Below are positions 34,014 through 42,541 of a stretch of DNA of 64,000 nt, one piece after another. Source of the DNA: Janthinobacterium sp. B9-8 (GTDB taxonomy: Bacteria; Pseudomonadota; Gammaproteobacteria; Burkholderiales; Chitinibacteraceae); contig NZ_CP014222.1 in NCBI RefSeq assembly GCF_000969645.2, positions 2,731,740-2,795,739 on the forward strand. The letters run 5' to 3'. Within the stretch, counting starts at the first letter, position 1. Every line of letters starts with the position of its first letter. Below the pieces are notes generated by a model. It did not search any database, had not been told where the DNA came from, and saw only the letters and a list, made by a program, of their open reading frames with translations. A program made the position numbers and the translations under genes.

Positions 34014-34280
34014 ATGGAAGAAAACGATTCAGGCGATCAAAGCATGCCAAGGGCACCACGCGGCATGCTTAGCCGCAGAGGAATTAATTTACGCCTCAAG
34101 GAAATTGAACACCCTGTCGTGAGTGCCATCGCCAAGCAAGAATCAAGATCAGTTGCTTCTATGTGCCGATTGCTCTTATTAGAGGGTTTGGCATCTCGCG
34201 GTATAGAAGTACCCGAGGAAGAACTGGAAAACCTCGAAGACATCGCCTTACTCAATACAGAACAACTAACAGTTGCCTAA
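34014..34280 (+). CDS. small DNA-binding-like protein at the switch, Cox/Cro position
   Basis: 88 residues, first rightward gene opposite the repressor. GINLRLKEIEHPVVSAIAKQ and SVASMCRLLLLEGLASRG resemble a ribbon-helix-helix pattern. By position it should be the early Cro/Cox-like regulator that turns off the repressor promoter. The motif TAAGTGACGCT just after the stop (34290) resembles TTAGTGACACT before the repressor (33975), possibly shared operators. Family unproven. Confidence 0.6.
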   Translation: MEENDSGDQSMPRAPRGMLSRRGINLRLKEIEHPVVSAIAKQESRSVASMCRLLLLEGLASRGIEVPEEELENLEDIALLNTEQLTVA

Positions 34281-34390
34281 GACGCGCCTAAGTGACGCTG
34301 TGAAATATAAGCGCTTTACCCGACGAATGGTAGTCGTTTGTGGCTCTGCCTTTTGCTTTTGTAATTTTTGTTAGCTTTGGAGTAATCATC

Positions 34391-34642
34391 ATGGCCGTAG
34401 AGATTCATTGCCCATACTGTAATTCTAAAACGCATACGCGAACCAGCGTCCGGATTACTCCAACAGCCACTACCGCCCAAATCGGCTGCCGATGTTGTGG
34501 TGCCAGGCTAAAAGTAGGCTTCCAGATCACAGAAGCCAGGGTCGCCAAGTACAGCGAAGATCATGAAGTCTTTAAGTGGACAGACTTTCCCCCTTCTAAT
34601 GATCCAAAGTTTAAAGAACAGCAACTCACCCTCGCGCTTTAA
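34391..34642 (+). CDS. ogr: late gene transcription activator, Ogr/Delta zinc-finger family
   Basis: From ATG 34391 (GGAG 11 bases upstream) the product has 83 residues. The start MAVEIHCPYCNSKTHTRTS with HTRTSVRITP, then GCRCCGARLK, is the Ogr/Delta pattern: two Cys pairs binding zinc and the conserved RTS. Ogr binds TGT-Nx-ACA dyads upstream of P2 late promoters and recruits RNA polymerase; three such sites are present at 12635, 18687 and 23820. In P2 ogr follows gene D; here it is in the early operon, so late control is tied directly to early transcription. Confidence 0.85.
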   Translation: MAVEIHCPYCNSKTHTRTSVRITPTATTAQIGCRCCGARLKVGFQITEARVAKYSEDHEVFKWTDFPPSNDPKFKEQQLTLAL

Positions 34643-34722
34643 CCCGAAGTAATCCCCCTTTTACCTAAGCCTCCCCGCGCCTGTTTAACAGCCGCAGGGG
34701 CTTTGTCACGTCTGGATAAAAC

Positions 34723-35181
34723 ATGGCCGCTCTCGCAAAGCAGTTACAAGCAAGGATTGATTTACCAGTCAGCGCTTTAGAACCTAAGCGTTGTGTGGCA
34801 ACAAAGATCAATGTGGATGCGCGAAGCCGGGTTTTAGCCATGGTCAGAAACTCCCCGGCCATGCCTTTGCCAGAAGTAAAACAAGAACGCCCTGCTTTTA
34901 TCTATGCGGATGATGGTGAAGAAGTCCTCGCCACACTGAAACCACAGCGCAAGCCTTTACCTGTCTTGAATCAGGCAGAAAACCAAGAGCTGGCCGATTT
35001 ACTCGCCTGGGCACAAAAAGCCGACGCGGCCATCCATGCCCGAATGGCCCGCCTGAATCAATTTGATCTACCCCGTGAATCCGCCAAACTGAAACAAATA
35101 CGCGGCTTGCTGGGTAGCGTCATCGCAGAAGGCGAAACCACGCTGCAAAACGCTTGGTATGCCAGGGCGACCGCGCAATGA
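34723..35181 (+). CDS. early phage protein of unknown function, upstream of replication gene
   Basis: 152 residues, no family recognised. It has an N-terminal Arg/Lys-rich part, a Pro-rich middle and a helical C-terminus (LADLLAWAQKADAAIHARMARL). Its stop overlaps the start of the A gene (ATGA). In P2 the same place holds orf78/B-type early genes, so a role in replication or DnaB recruitment is possible but not shown. Confidence 0.6.
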   Translation: MAALAKQLQARIDLPVSALEPKRCVATKINVDARSRVLAMVRNSPAMPLPEVKQERPAFIYADDGEEVLATLKPQRKPLPVLNQAENQELADLLAWAQKADAAIHARMARLNQFDLPRESAKLKQIRGLLGSVIAEGETTLQNAWYARATAQ

Positions 35182-37088
35182 ATCCCAAATTCAATTTGCA
35201 GGCATGGCTGGAAACCGCCACAGATAGCGAGTGCCGCGCCAAGGCGAAAGAATTTGCCGTTCGTTGCTCAAATATCGAAGCACCGCTGGAGCTGCTGGAA
35301 ATGGTGGTGGCTCGCGGCTGGATCGTTTTACCTGAGCACGGCGTAAAGCATCTTGATTACCAAAAAATGAAACCATCCCAGCGCCGTTATGTGCTGGAGC
35401 TGGCCGCCAGGATCAAGTCCGATAAATGGTGGAGCAAGCGCTTGCGTACGCTCGCTATCCGCGCCGCCGAAGCCCGCGCTTATTCCTACGGGATCGGCAT
35501 GGGTAAAGAACAGGCTTATGTCAGCCCGTGGAATTTAGAACGAATGGTCATCCGCGCCCAGCAAAGCGCGGTGGCTATGGCAGAGGCGGTGGCGATTTCG
35601 CCCGATGGTGAAGTCATCGATATGGCCGATGTACTGGCAGGCAGTATGGCCAACGGCAAAAACAAACGCACCGAGTTAATTGTCCGCATGAAGGGCATGG
35701 CCGAACGAGCGCAAGAAATGGGCTACCGCGCTTATGCCATCACGCTGACCGCGCCAGGCTGCTACCACCGCTGCACCAGCGTTGGCGAAAAACCGCACTT
35801 AAAGCTGATCCTCAATAAAAAATGGAATGGCTACAGCCAACAACAAACCGCCAGCTATTTGACCCAATGCTGGGCGCAATGCCGTACCCAATTTAGCAAA
35901 GCCGAAATTGATTTTATGGGGCTGCGCACCTTAGAGCCACACAAAGACGGCACCCCGCACTGGCACTTAATCTTTTTTGTGAAACCGCAGCACGCCAGCG
36001 AAGCCCTGAAGATCATCCGCGATAAGTATCTGCAAGCCGAACCAAATGAAAAAAACGCTCAGAAAGTCCGCGTAAAAATCGACGCCATCAAGCCTCGCAA
36101 AGGCCAGGATATGGTTTACGCCGCTGTGGCCTATGCCATCGCCTACATCGCTAAAAATATCGACGGCTACAAAGTAGGCGGTGATACCGAGGCGGGCATG
36201 AGTGCCATCAGCGGCGCACAGCGTGCAACGGTCTGGGCGCGTATTTTAGGCCGTCGTCAGTTTCAGATGTTTGGCACCGCGCCGGTCACGCCTTACCGCG
36301 AATCCCGCCGCGTGCGCAAAGACGCCGAAACCCTGTTAGAGCAGCTGATTGCGCTGGATAAAGAGCCGGCCATTGCTGAAGCCGCAAAGGGATTAATCGA
36401 CGGCAATCTTCAGCCATGTATTACCGAAGCCATGAAGGCCATGCGGTCGGGCCGCGCCGATGTACTGGCCCCGCTCACTGCTTTACGTGATTTACATCTT
36501 GATGGCCAGATCGTTTGCCCTACCCGTATTTTAGGCAGCGCATGGGACGCTGCCGACAAAGGCGACTTCAGAGCCTATATGGTCGCCATGGAAAACGACC
36601 CGCTGGAGCTGGTGAAACGTGAACAAATCAATGGCTACGGCGAAGTAGTTGCGGTGATTTGCGGCGTAAAAAGCCAGCGCGGCCAGGTGCTCACCCATAA
36701 GGAAGGCTGGAAGGTGCAATGGGGTGCCAAAGGCAAAGCCCGGCTGGGTAAAACTTGCCAGGCCCAAAAAGGCCCATTTAAGGGCGCATCGCATATTGAA
36801 TACAGCCCGCACGAAGTGGCCGAAATGAAGCGCGCCCAAAAGCAGAAACAAGAAGCCGTGTTTTTAGGGGTGGCCTTTGCCGCTGAAGCGAAGCGCAAGC
36901 GTAGGGAGAGGGCGAAGCCTTCGACCCTAGGTCATGTGGCATTAACTGTTTCCTGCACTTTGGATCAGGCACTTAATGATAAAGGCATAAGAAAAGAGAA
37001 GGCCCCGCCGGATCTGAGTGAACGGGCAAGAATCAACGCTCAGAAGTACGGTGCTCAGGCCTATATCGACGCCAAAAACAAAATTTAA
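35178..37088 (+). CDS. A: replication initiation endonuclease (P2 gpA type)
   Basis: About 636 residues from ATG 35178. The HUH-type rolling-circle signature is clear: GTPHWHLIFFV (about 257-267) with the metal-binding HxH, and YAAVAYAIAYIAKNIDGY (about 313-330) with the paired tyrosines that nick and rejoin DNA. The N-terminal region (WWSKRLRTLAIRAAEARAY) and YAITLTAPG are typical of gpA. It starts one-sided rolling-circle replication at an origin that in P2 lies inside its own gene; I did not locate the nick site. Confidence 0.93.
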   Translation: MNPKFNLQAWLETATDSECRAKAKEFAVRCSNIEAPLELLEMVVARGWIVLPEHGVKHLDYQKMKPSQRRYVLELAARIKSDKWWSKRLRTLAIRAAEARAYSYGIGMGKEQAYVSPWNLERMVIRAQQSAVAMAEAVAISPDGEVIDMADVLAGSMANGKNKRTELIVRMKGMAERAQEMGYRAYAITLTAPGCYHRCTSVGEKPHLKLILNKKWNGYSQQQTASYLTQCWAQCRTQFSKAEIDFMGLRTLEPHKDGTPHWHLIFFVKPQHASEALKIIRDKYLQAEPNEKNAQKVRVKIDAIKPRKGQDMVYAAVAYAIAYIAKNIDGYKVGGDTEAGMSAISGAQRATVWARILGRRQFQMFGTAPVTPYRESRRVRKDAETLLEQLIALDKEPAIAEAAKGLIDGNLQPCITEAMKAMRSGRADVLAPLTALRDLHLDGQIVCPTRILGSAWDAADKGDFRAYMVAMENDPLELVKREQINGYGEVVAVICGVKSQRGQVLTHKEGWKVQWGAKGKARLGKTCQAQKGPFKGASHIEYSPHEVAEMKRAQKQKQEAVFLGVAFAAEAKRKRRERAKPSTLGHVALTVSCTLDQALNDKGIRKEKAPPDLSERARINAQKYGAQAYIDAKNKI

Positions 37089-37175
37089 AGCACGACCAAG
37101 GCCCTGCTACGCCTGCCGCATCCAGCCCGACGTAAGCAGCTTAATCATTCATCGATCTGAACAGGAATCTGAACC

Positions 37176-37415
37176 ATGAGCGACAAGATAGACCAAGCCA
37201 GCGACGTATCAGAGCTGATGCGCTGCAATGCCATCGCAGCCCACTACGTCAATGCAAAGCTAAGCAAAGATAAAACCCCTCAGCCCAGCGGGGAATGCCG
37301 TTGGTGCAGCGCGGTCGCCGTCAATGATGCGGTGTTCTGCTGCGAAGAGTGCGCCAGGGACTGGCAAGGTCATAACGCCACGAAACAAAAAGCCCGGCGC
37401 ATCGCAGGTGGATAA
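37176..37415 (+). CDS. small zinc-finger-like phage protein
   Basis: 79 residues with four cysteines in two pairs (CRWCSA, CCEECARDW), the spacing of a DksA/TraR-like or short zinc-ribbon motif. It is preceded by a spaced purine-rich site (AGGAATCTGAACC). Such small Cys4 proteins are frequent in early operons of P2-like phages; function unknown. Its stop overlaps the next short ORF by one base (TAAATG). Confidence 0.7.
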   Translation: MSDKIDQASDVSELMRCNAIAAHYVNAKLSKDKTPQPSGECRWCSAVAVNDAVFCCEECARDWQGHNATKQKARRIAGG

Positions 37416-37580
37416 ATGGAAATAAAGCGGATATCTGAACTCACCGAGAGCGGCCACTACTGGTGGCGGGCTCACCACCAACAAACATGGCAGATTTTAT
37501 ATATCGCCAACCCTGAACGATTAACTTATGGCATGGCGAACTTTGAATTTATCGGGCCAATCTCACAACCTAAAACGTAG
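37416..37580 (+). CDS. 54-residue early ORF
   Basis: The ATG follows immediately after the preceding stop. The product is 54 residues, begins MEIKRISELTESGHYWWRAH and ends FEFIGPISQPKT; it is Trp- and Tyr-rich. The arrangement suggests coupled translation with the zinc-finger gene. No family recognised. Confidence 0.55.
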   Translation: MEIKRISELTESGHYWWRAHHQQTWQILYIANPERLTYGMANFEFIGPISQPKT

Positions 37581-37622
37581 AAAAAAACCCTGCGCATCCA
37601 AGGCAAAGAACGAAGGGAAGAT

Positions 37623-37910
37623 ATGCAGCACTCAACACGCTATGTAGTCATTGATAAATATTGCGAAATCACCGGGGATACACCGCAGGCCGTTTGGTCT
37701 CGAATAAAAAACGGTTACTGGCTCAAAGGCAGAGAAGTTTTAACACTCAGCGGCATGAAAACACTTATTGATTTAGAGGAGTACGAAAGATGGGTAGAGA
37801 TGGCGAAGGCGTCAAAGCAGCCAGTGCAACATCAATTCAAATCAGCTTCAGCTATCAAGGTATGCAATGCCGTGAACGTGTCCAGCTCAAGCCCACGACC
37901 GCTAATTTAG
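37623..37910 (+). CDS. putative excisionase / directionality factor
   Basis: 95 residues. RYVVIDKYCEITGDTPQAV followed by SRIKNGYWLKGREV is a winged-helix excisionase pattern (DUF1233-like). Its last third overlaps the start of the integrase in another frame, the usual tight xis-int coupling. It would bend attL/attR DNA to favour excision. Confidence 0.78.
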   Translation: MQHSTRYVVIDKYCEITGDTPQAVWSRIKNGYWLKGREVLTLSGMKTLIDLEEYERWVEMAKASKQPVQHQFKSASAIKVCNAVNVSSSSPRPLI

Positions 37911-38944
37911 CCGCAGCCCAACGGCACAGAGATGCCATTTTACAAGCAATAGCAAATGGCACATTTGATTACCTTGTTACTTTCCCACAATCAAAACTGG
38001 CGGAACGGTTTTCCAAAACACCAGGTAAAACAGAGATTCTAGAGTCCTACCTGACACGCTGGCTTGAGCGACAAAAAACAAGCTTAAAAACCAGTACATT
38101 TGTGGATTATCAGCGAATCATTAACAACACCATCATTCCTCAATTTGGCCAACTGAAGCTAGCAGACTTAAAGCGTAATCATCTGCGTGAATGGTGCGAC
38201 TCAATGACTAAAGTAGGAAATAAACGAATTGCAAATATTCTCAGCCCGCTACGCGTAGCACTGCAAGATGCAACCCATGATGAAATGATTGAAAACAACC
38301 CGCTTTACGGCTGGAACTATCGCCGTAAAGACGCCCCAAAACCTGTAGATGATGTCGATCCATTCACCGCCTCAGAACAAGCCAGCATCTTAGGTGTACT
38401 TAAGGGGGCGGCCTACAATCAAGTACAATTCTCTTTCTGGACAGGCATCCGACCATCAGAACTGGTGGCGCTAGAATGGGGTGATATTGATTGGAAACGC
38501 GGAACTGTACGCATCAATAAGGCAATTACTCAGCATAGCGATGAAGCCGAGACCACCAAAACAAAATCAGGAATACGCAGCATTAAATTACTAGCCCCTG
38601 CCCTAACGGCTATTAATGAACAAAAAGCCCATTCATTAACTCATGAGTCCGGCAGAATTTGGCTAAACCCTCGCTCAGGTGAACCGTGGCAAGGCGATCA
38701 AGCGATTAGAAAGACGCTTTGGATTCCTACGATAAAGCGCGCAAAAGTCCGATACCGCCGCCCCTATCAAACCCGCCACACCTACGCCTCGATGATGCTG
38801 TCAGCAGGAGAGCATCCGATGTGGGTAGCCCAACAAATGGGCCATAGTGACTGGACAATGATTGCTCGAATTTACGGAAAATGGATGCCAGAAGCCAACA
38901 TTGAAGCGGGGAACAAAGCAGTACAACTATTTACCGCCAATTAA
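37790..38944 (+). CDS. int: tyrosine integrase
   Basis: 384 residues from ATG 37790 with GAGGAG upstream. N-terminal arm-binding part, core-binding SAM-like domain (about 85-170), then the catalytic domain: Arg in FWTGIRPSELVALEW (about 220), YQTRHTYASMM (Arg about 328), GHSDWTMIARIYGKWM with His and the Tyr nucleophile (about 359). The first His of the usual HxxR box is Tyr, as in many related phage integrases. It lies 0.7 kb from attR and recombines the phage with the 3' end of ssrA. Confidence 0.95.
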   Translation: MGRDGEGVKAASATSIQISFSYQGMQCRERVQLKPTTANLAAAQRHRDAILQAIANGTFDYLVTFPQSKLAERFSKTPGKTEILESYLTRWLERQKTSLKTSTFVDYQRIINNTIIPQFGQLKLADLKRNHLREWCDSMTKVGNKRIANILSPLRVALQDATHDEMIENNPLYGWNYRRKDAPKPVDDVDPFTASEQASILGVLKGAAYNQVQFSFWTGIRPSELVALEWGDIDWKRGTVRINKAITQHSDEAETTKTKSGIRSIKLLAPALTAINEQKAHSLTHESGRIWLNPRSGEPWQGDQAIRKTLWIPTIKRAKVRYRRPYQTRHTYASMMLSAGEHPMWVAQQMGHSDWTMIARIYGKWMPEANIEAGNKAVQLFTAN

Positions 38945-39043
38945 CATTTAAATCTATAGAACTATAGATTCATCCAATTTTTAAGATAAATACGAAAAAG
39001 TACTCAAAAGTATAAATATTTTTGAGTACTTAAATGCAAAAAA

Positions 39044-39379
39044 CTAAGCCGCATTAGCTAAAAAATCACCTGCGATTTTAATAGAAACACCTGGATGATC
39101 TATCATTCCTCCCGATACGGAGAAAGAATTACCTTCTGACTTAGGCCCACTAAGTTTCAAATCAAAACTATCTAAAGGACCAAAGACCGAGGTATGGCCA
39201 TGTTTCCAGCGTTTTATTTTAAGATTACCCGTTAAAGCCTCAGCAGTATGGCTAAGCTGCCCGATATAAAGGTAGCCAGCATCGCCTCCATTAACCATCC
39301 CCTCCTTAATTACAACTAACCCTTCCCCTGCACTACCCATAGAAGATGAAAAACGAACATGATAAATACCATCTTTCAT
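39044..39379 (-). CDS. GrlR-like small protein
   Basis: From ATG 39379 (AAGGG upstream; the 39412 start lacks a site) the product is 111 residues. DGIYHVRFSSS, a GEGLVVIKEGMVNGGDAGYLY stretch and the GPLDSFDLKLSG strand fit the calycin-like GrlR fold, known as a negative regulator of type III secretion genes in enteropathogens and as an uncharacterised family elsewhere. Here it sits alone between integrase and attR, a usual place for lysogenic conversion genes, and reads toward the integrase. Its target is unknown. Confidence 0.65.
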   Translation of the reverse strand: MKDGIYHVRFSSSMGSAGEGLVVIKEGMVNGGDAGYLYIGQLSHTAEALTGNLKIKRWKHGHTSVFGPLDSFDLKLSGPKSEGNSFSVSGGMIDHPGVSIKIAGDFLANAA

Positions 39380-39677
39380 ATTATTGCCCTTAGAAATTGA
39401 TAAAAAACACACCTAAAAAATGTAAGAATATTTATACGCCATGTAAGAAAAAACAACAAACATAAAGCATATTCTTACAATTTATGTCTTATTTAATCCA
39501 ATTTGTAAGTTTTATTAACATTTAAATATTCAATGTTTTAAATATTTTTATAAAAAGCATTGACAATAAAAATACTAGACAATCAATAATTCAGTATTGA
39601 ATAAAACAATAATAACAACCCAATAGCAACTACGCTTTATTAATTCAATTTAATCAATGACTTACAAAGCAACGATT

Positions 39678-39755
39678 CGGGTTCGACTCCCGCCGGCTCC
39701 ACCAGTACAAAGCAATGAAATCAGCCACTTAGAGAAATCTAAGTGGCTTTTTTTA
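39678..39755 (+). repeat. attR: right copy of 78-bp ssrA 3'-end repeat
   Basis: Identical to 1136-1213, including T-arm, CCA end and terminator hairpin (39723-39755). Similarity continues more loosely to about 39806. It should contain the original host 3' end of ssrA. The AT-rich 39380-39677 before it has no gene and probably holds integrase arm sites. Confidence 0.93.
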
Positions 39756-39820
39756 CGCCTAAAAAGGCCCATTTAGGCCCAACAATAGCAACATTTCTTA
39801 CAGAAAATACCCAGTTCAAC

Positions 39821-39852
39821 AAAAAAGCCTCGCATGGAAGCGAGGCTTTTTA
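39821..39852. terminator. bidirectional terminator right of attR
   Basis: AAAAAAGCCTCGC and GCGAGGCTTTTT flank ATGGA. It insulates the host genes from the prophage. Confidence 0.85.
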
Positions 39853-39870
39853 TTATTTGAAGAATGAATA

Positions 39871-39960
39871 ACAGCGGTCAGAGTAAACCTAAACCTACTT
39901 GCTTCGGCTCTAAGGGAATGAAACATAGCAGGGTTTAAGCTTGCTCTAACCCCAGTTACT
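39871..39960. repeat. palindromic repeat family B, copy B1
   Basis: About 90 bp. The ends GGTCAGAGTAAA and GCTCTAACCCC are inverted relative to each other; close copies are at 55551 and 60989. The family shares GGGGTCAG ends with family A. It touches the 3' end of the histidine kinase gene. Confidence 0.8.
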
Positions 39961-39962
39961 TT

Positions 39963-41711
39963 TCACACTACTGCGGGTGGGATGTCGGCGCCGTGCTGTC
40001 GAATTGGCAAGATAATTCGGAATAAGGTGCCGTGTCCCAGAGTCGATTCCAGCTCGATTTTTCCATGATGCACACGCACGATCCCGTAGGCGATCGACAG
40101 CCCCAGTCCGGTTCCCTTACCAATCGCCTTGGTGGTAAAGAATGGTTCGAAAATGCGCCCTTGATTTTCCGGCGCAATGCCGCAACCGTTGTCGGCAATT
40201 TCGATGCACACGGTGGCGCCTTGTACGCTGGTGCGCAGGGATATTTCTCCGCGCCGCTCGGACATCGATTGCGCCGCGTTAACGAGAAAATTGAGAAACA
40301 CCTGATTCAATTGCGAGGCGATGCATTCAACCTTAGGCAGTTCACCGTAATGCTTGACAACGTCAGCCGCATATTTGAGTTCGTTACCGATGATTTTCAG
40401 AGTTGAATCGAGACCAAGATGAATGTCGGTAAACTCCCACGCCAGTTGCGCATCGACACGGGAAAAATCTTTGAGGTTTTGCACAATTTCACGCACTCGT
40501 ATCAAGCCTTCCTTCGTTTCCCGCATCAGGATCGGAACGTCGTCTTTCAGGAAAGCCAGATCAAGGTGTTCATGCTTCGATCTGGTTTGTGCACTGAGGA
40601 TCATCGACTTCATCACCTGCTCCGATGCCTCGCACACTGCCAACATATCGAACAACTGCGACAGGTAGTTTTCCAGCGTGCCAAAATTGGAAAATATATA
40701 GGCGAGCGGATTATTAATCTCGTGGGCAACACCGGCCGCCAGTTGCCCGATCGATGCCAGCTTTTCAGACTGAACCATTTGCACATGGGCCAAGGCGAGC
40801 TGTTCGTTAAGCTTGATCAAGCTCGCATTGGCCTCGGTCAATTCTGCTGTCCTAGCGCGCACATTCGACTCTAGGTCTGCCTGATAGAACAGCAGTTGCT
40901 TATTGCTAGCGGCCAGCGCCGCTTCCGCCTTGGTCTTCGCGGCGATCTCGTGCGACAGCCCAAGCTCGATGCGCCGCTGCTTGCGCATAATCACGAGCAC
41001 GCCCGCAGCGCAGATGCTTGCTACTACGCTAAACAAGGCGAAGGTGCTACGTAGGCTTTGCCCTGTCGATGCGGCAATCGTCGAGATCGGGCGGCTCACC
41101 TCCAAAACACCGCGTACATCCCCCAATTCCCAGTCCTTTTTGGGGCTGGCCGGGTGTGTGTTATGGCAACTGATGCAGCTGGCACGCATGCGGTCGGCCA
41201 CCGCATAGCGCACTGCCGGTTTTCCTTGCAATTGCTCGAAGCGAACAAACGGTGTGGCCGGGTCCCGTGTCAACGCTGCCAGTGCATCGCGTGCAAACTG
41301 GTCTTGCGGGCCGCCGTCTTGGCGCCAAGGAAAAGGGTAGGCGCTAAACAGGCGCACCTGCATGCCAGATCCGCGCGCGCCGATGCGCCGACCCAATTCG
41401 ATCGCCAGCGAGGCTGGCAGCGGAATCGCGTGCGCCTTGCCACTAAATTCGTGAGTGACCTCGACGTCTAGACCGCGCACCTTATCGATCACCTCGGCCG
41501 TGTACAGGCTGCGCAACTCCTCTAACGATTCGGACTGAAGGCGCGCGCCCTGTTCAGCCAGATCGGCCACCATTTGTTGCTGCAATTGGCTCAAATACCA
41601 GAAAGTGGCCGCCGTCGCGACGACCAGCCCAAACGCCAGCCCAAGCGCCGCATGCTTGCACAGCAGGGCATACCAATATTTCACCTTGCCGGTGGGGCCG
41701 CTTTGAGCCAT
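39963..41711 (-). CDS. sensor histidine kinase with Tll0287/DUF3365-like haem sensor
   Basis: About 582 residues from ATG 41711 (GGAA upstream). A membrane span (about 20-42), a periplasmic domain with ASCISCHNTHP (CxxCH, haem c attachment) typical of Tll0287-like sensors, a second span (about 225-245), a coiled coil, HisKA with the phospho-acceptor His in AAGVAHEINNPLAYI, and HATPase boxes (NFLVNAAQSM, DNGCGI, GTGLGLSIAYGIV). It probably senses redox state or a small gas ligand and signals to a response regulator not found next to it. It ends against repeat B1 and is more GC-rich than its neighbours. Confidence 0.88.
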   Translation of the reverse strand: MAQSGPTGKVKYWYALLCKHAALGLAFGLVVATAATFWYLSQLQQQMVADLAEQGARLQSESLEELRSLYTAEVIDKVRGLDVEVTHEFSGKAHAIPLPASLAIELGRRIGARGSGMQVRLFSAYPFPWRQDGGPQDQFARDALAALTRDPATPFVRFEQLQGKPAVRYAVADRMRASCISCHNTHPASPKKDWELGDVRGVLEVSRPISTIAASTGQSLRSTFALFSVVASICAAGVLVIMRKQRRIELGLSHEIAAKTKAEAALAASNKQLLFYQADLESNVRARTAELTEANASLIKLNEQLALAHVQMVQSEKLASIGQLAAGVAHEINNPLAYIFSNFGTLENYLSQLFDMLAVCEASEQVMKSMILSAQTRSKHEHLDLAFLKDDVPILMRETKEGLIRVREIVQNLKDFSRVDAQLAWEFTDIHLGLDSTLKIIGNELKYAADVVKHYGELPKVECIASQLNQVFLNFLVNAAQSMSERRGEISLRTSVQGATVCIEIADNGCGIAPENQGRIFEPFFTTKAIGKGTGLGLSIAYGIVRVHHGKIELESTLGHGTLFRIILPIRQHGADIPPAVV

Positions 41712-42417
41712 GTCGATTCCGGTATTGGAAGATAGCAAGAGGGATGCGCCGTCTAATTACCCCTGAATTAATCGCACCAAGCTATCGCTGAGTGCTGCGC
41801 GCCACAGTGAACACGGTGTTCGTGTCCAACTGCCCACTATGCCTCCCTCTGATACCTATCATCCGTATTTTCAAAGCAAAACAAGCTGGTTTCACTCCGG
41901 TTTCTACCTCAGGCTAAGTTCACCATGAGTTGATTTGGCTCTTTTTAAGTAAGGTAAATAGCTCCTACCATCTTGCGCTATCTACCTTGCTTAAAAGCGA
42001 TCGAATGAGAAGTGTGGATTGCGGTTCGATTATGAACAACGGCGTCCAATTGCTTTGACCACTGCTATGTAAGAAATTAAGCACCACCAAACGGCAGAAC
42101 AATGACCCTACTGTGAATAAAATAAGTTATAGCTGAGTACCCAATTGCATAGCAACTGAATAACACGAAATCAGCAGCTGCAAAGGTAATACTCCTCCCG
42201 CAAAAATGGCCAAATCGAATATGCTGCCACTGAATTTTCGATGGTCGCACAGGCTGAACTGGGCAAGATCTGCCAATCGTCTTTCTTGTTGTCAGGTTAA
42301 CCTTGCCAATGCGTTTTCCGCCACACCCGCCCCACACAATTTGTGCAGAGCATCAAACCCAGTGTAAGATGCGGGCCATTCGTTTTATCCACCGCACTGT
42401 TTAAAGGAGAACACATT
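41712..42417. other. intergenic, no convincing gene
   Basis: The stretch has several inverted repeats of modest length and one minus-strand frame (42077-42337) without a ribosome site or family resemblance. It should hold the promoters of the kinase and of the leader-rtcB2-prfH operon, but I could not assign boxes with confidence. Confidence 0.5.
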
Positions 42418-42456
42418 ATGCAAAACACCACTACATTCTCCGCAGTCCGCGCCTAG
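42418..42456 (+). CDS. 12-residue leader peptide candidate before rtcB2-prfH
   Basis: AAAGGAGA lies seven bases before an ATG that opens a 12-codon frame encoding MQNTTTFSAVRA and ending in TAG. Sixteen bases later comes CCTCCT (42472-42477), which can pair with the AGGAG of its own ribosome site, and then a small hairpin around TTCG (AGGC/GCCT) followed by a T run, shortly before rtcB2. A strong ribosome site on a tiny ORF with this downstream layout is what a ribosome-sensing attenuator would look like. No published homologue known to me. Confidence 0.5.
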   Translation: MQNTTTFSAVRA

Positions 42457-42541
42457 TTTGATCGAGACTTTCCTCCTGTAAGTCCCATTGCCCTAGGCTT
42501 CGGCCTGCCACATCATTTTTTAAATCTGATATGGATTTATC

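Larger units (their letters stand above)
1136..39755. mobile_element. P2-like prophage integrated in ssrA, with T6SS cargo
   Basis: The element is bounded by an exact 78-bp direct repeat (1136-1213 and 39678-39755) that begins in the T-arm of tmRNA and runs through the ssrA terminator. A tyrosine integrase lies about 0.7 kb inside the right end. The gene order from Q/P at 9.8 kb through D at 30.8 kb, then repressor, Ogr, A and integrase, is that of P2-type myophages, and every essential structural gene is intact by inspection. The element is about 38.6 kb, several kb longer than P2 (about 33.6 kb). Most of the excess is the 1.4-9.7 kb cargo block. Confidence 0.93.

Noticed and set aside
42077..42337. 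86-codon minus-strand frame before rtcB2
   Set aside because: No ribosome site, irregular composition, no recognisable domain.
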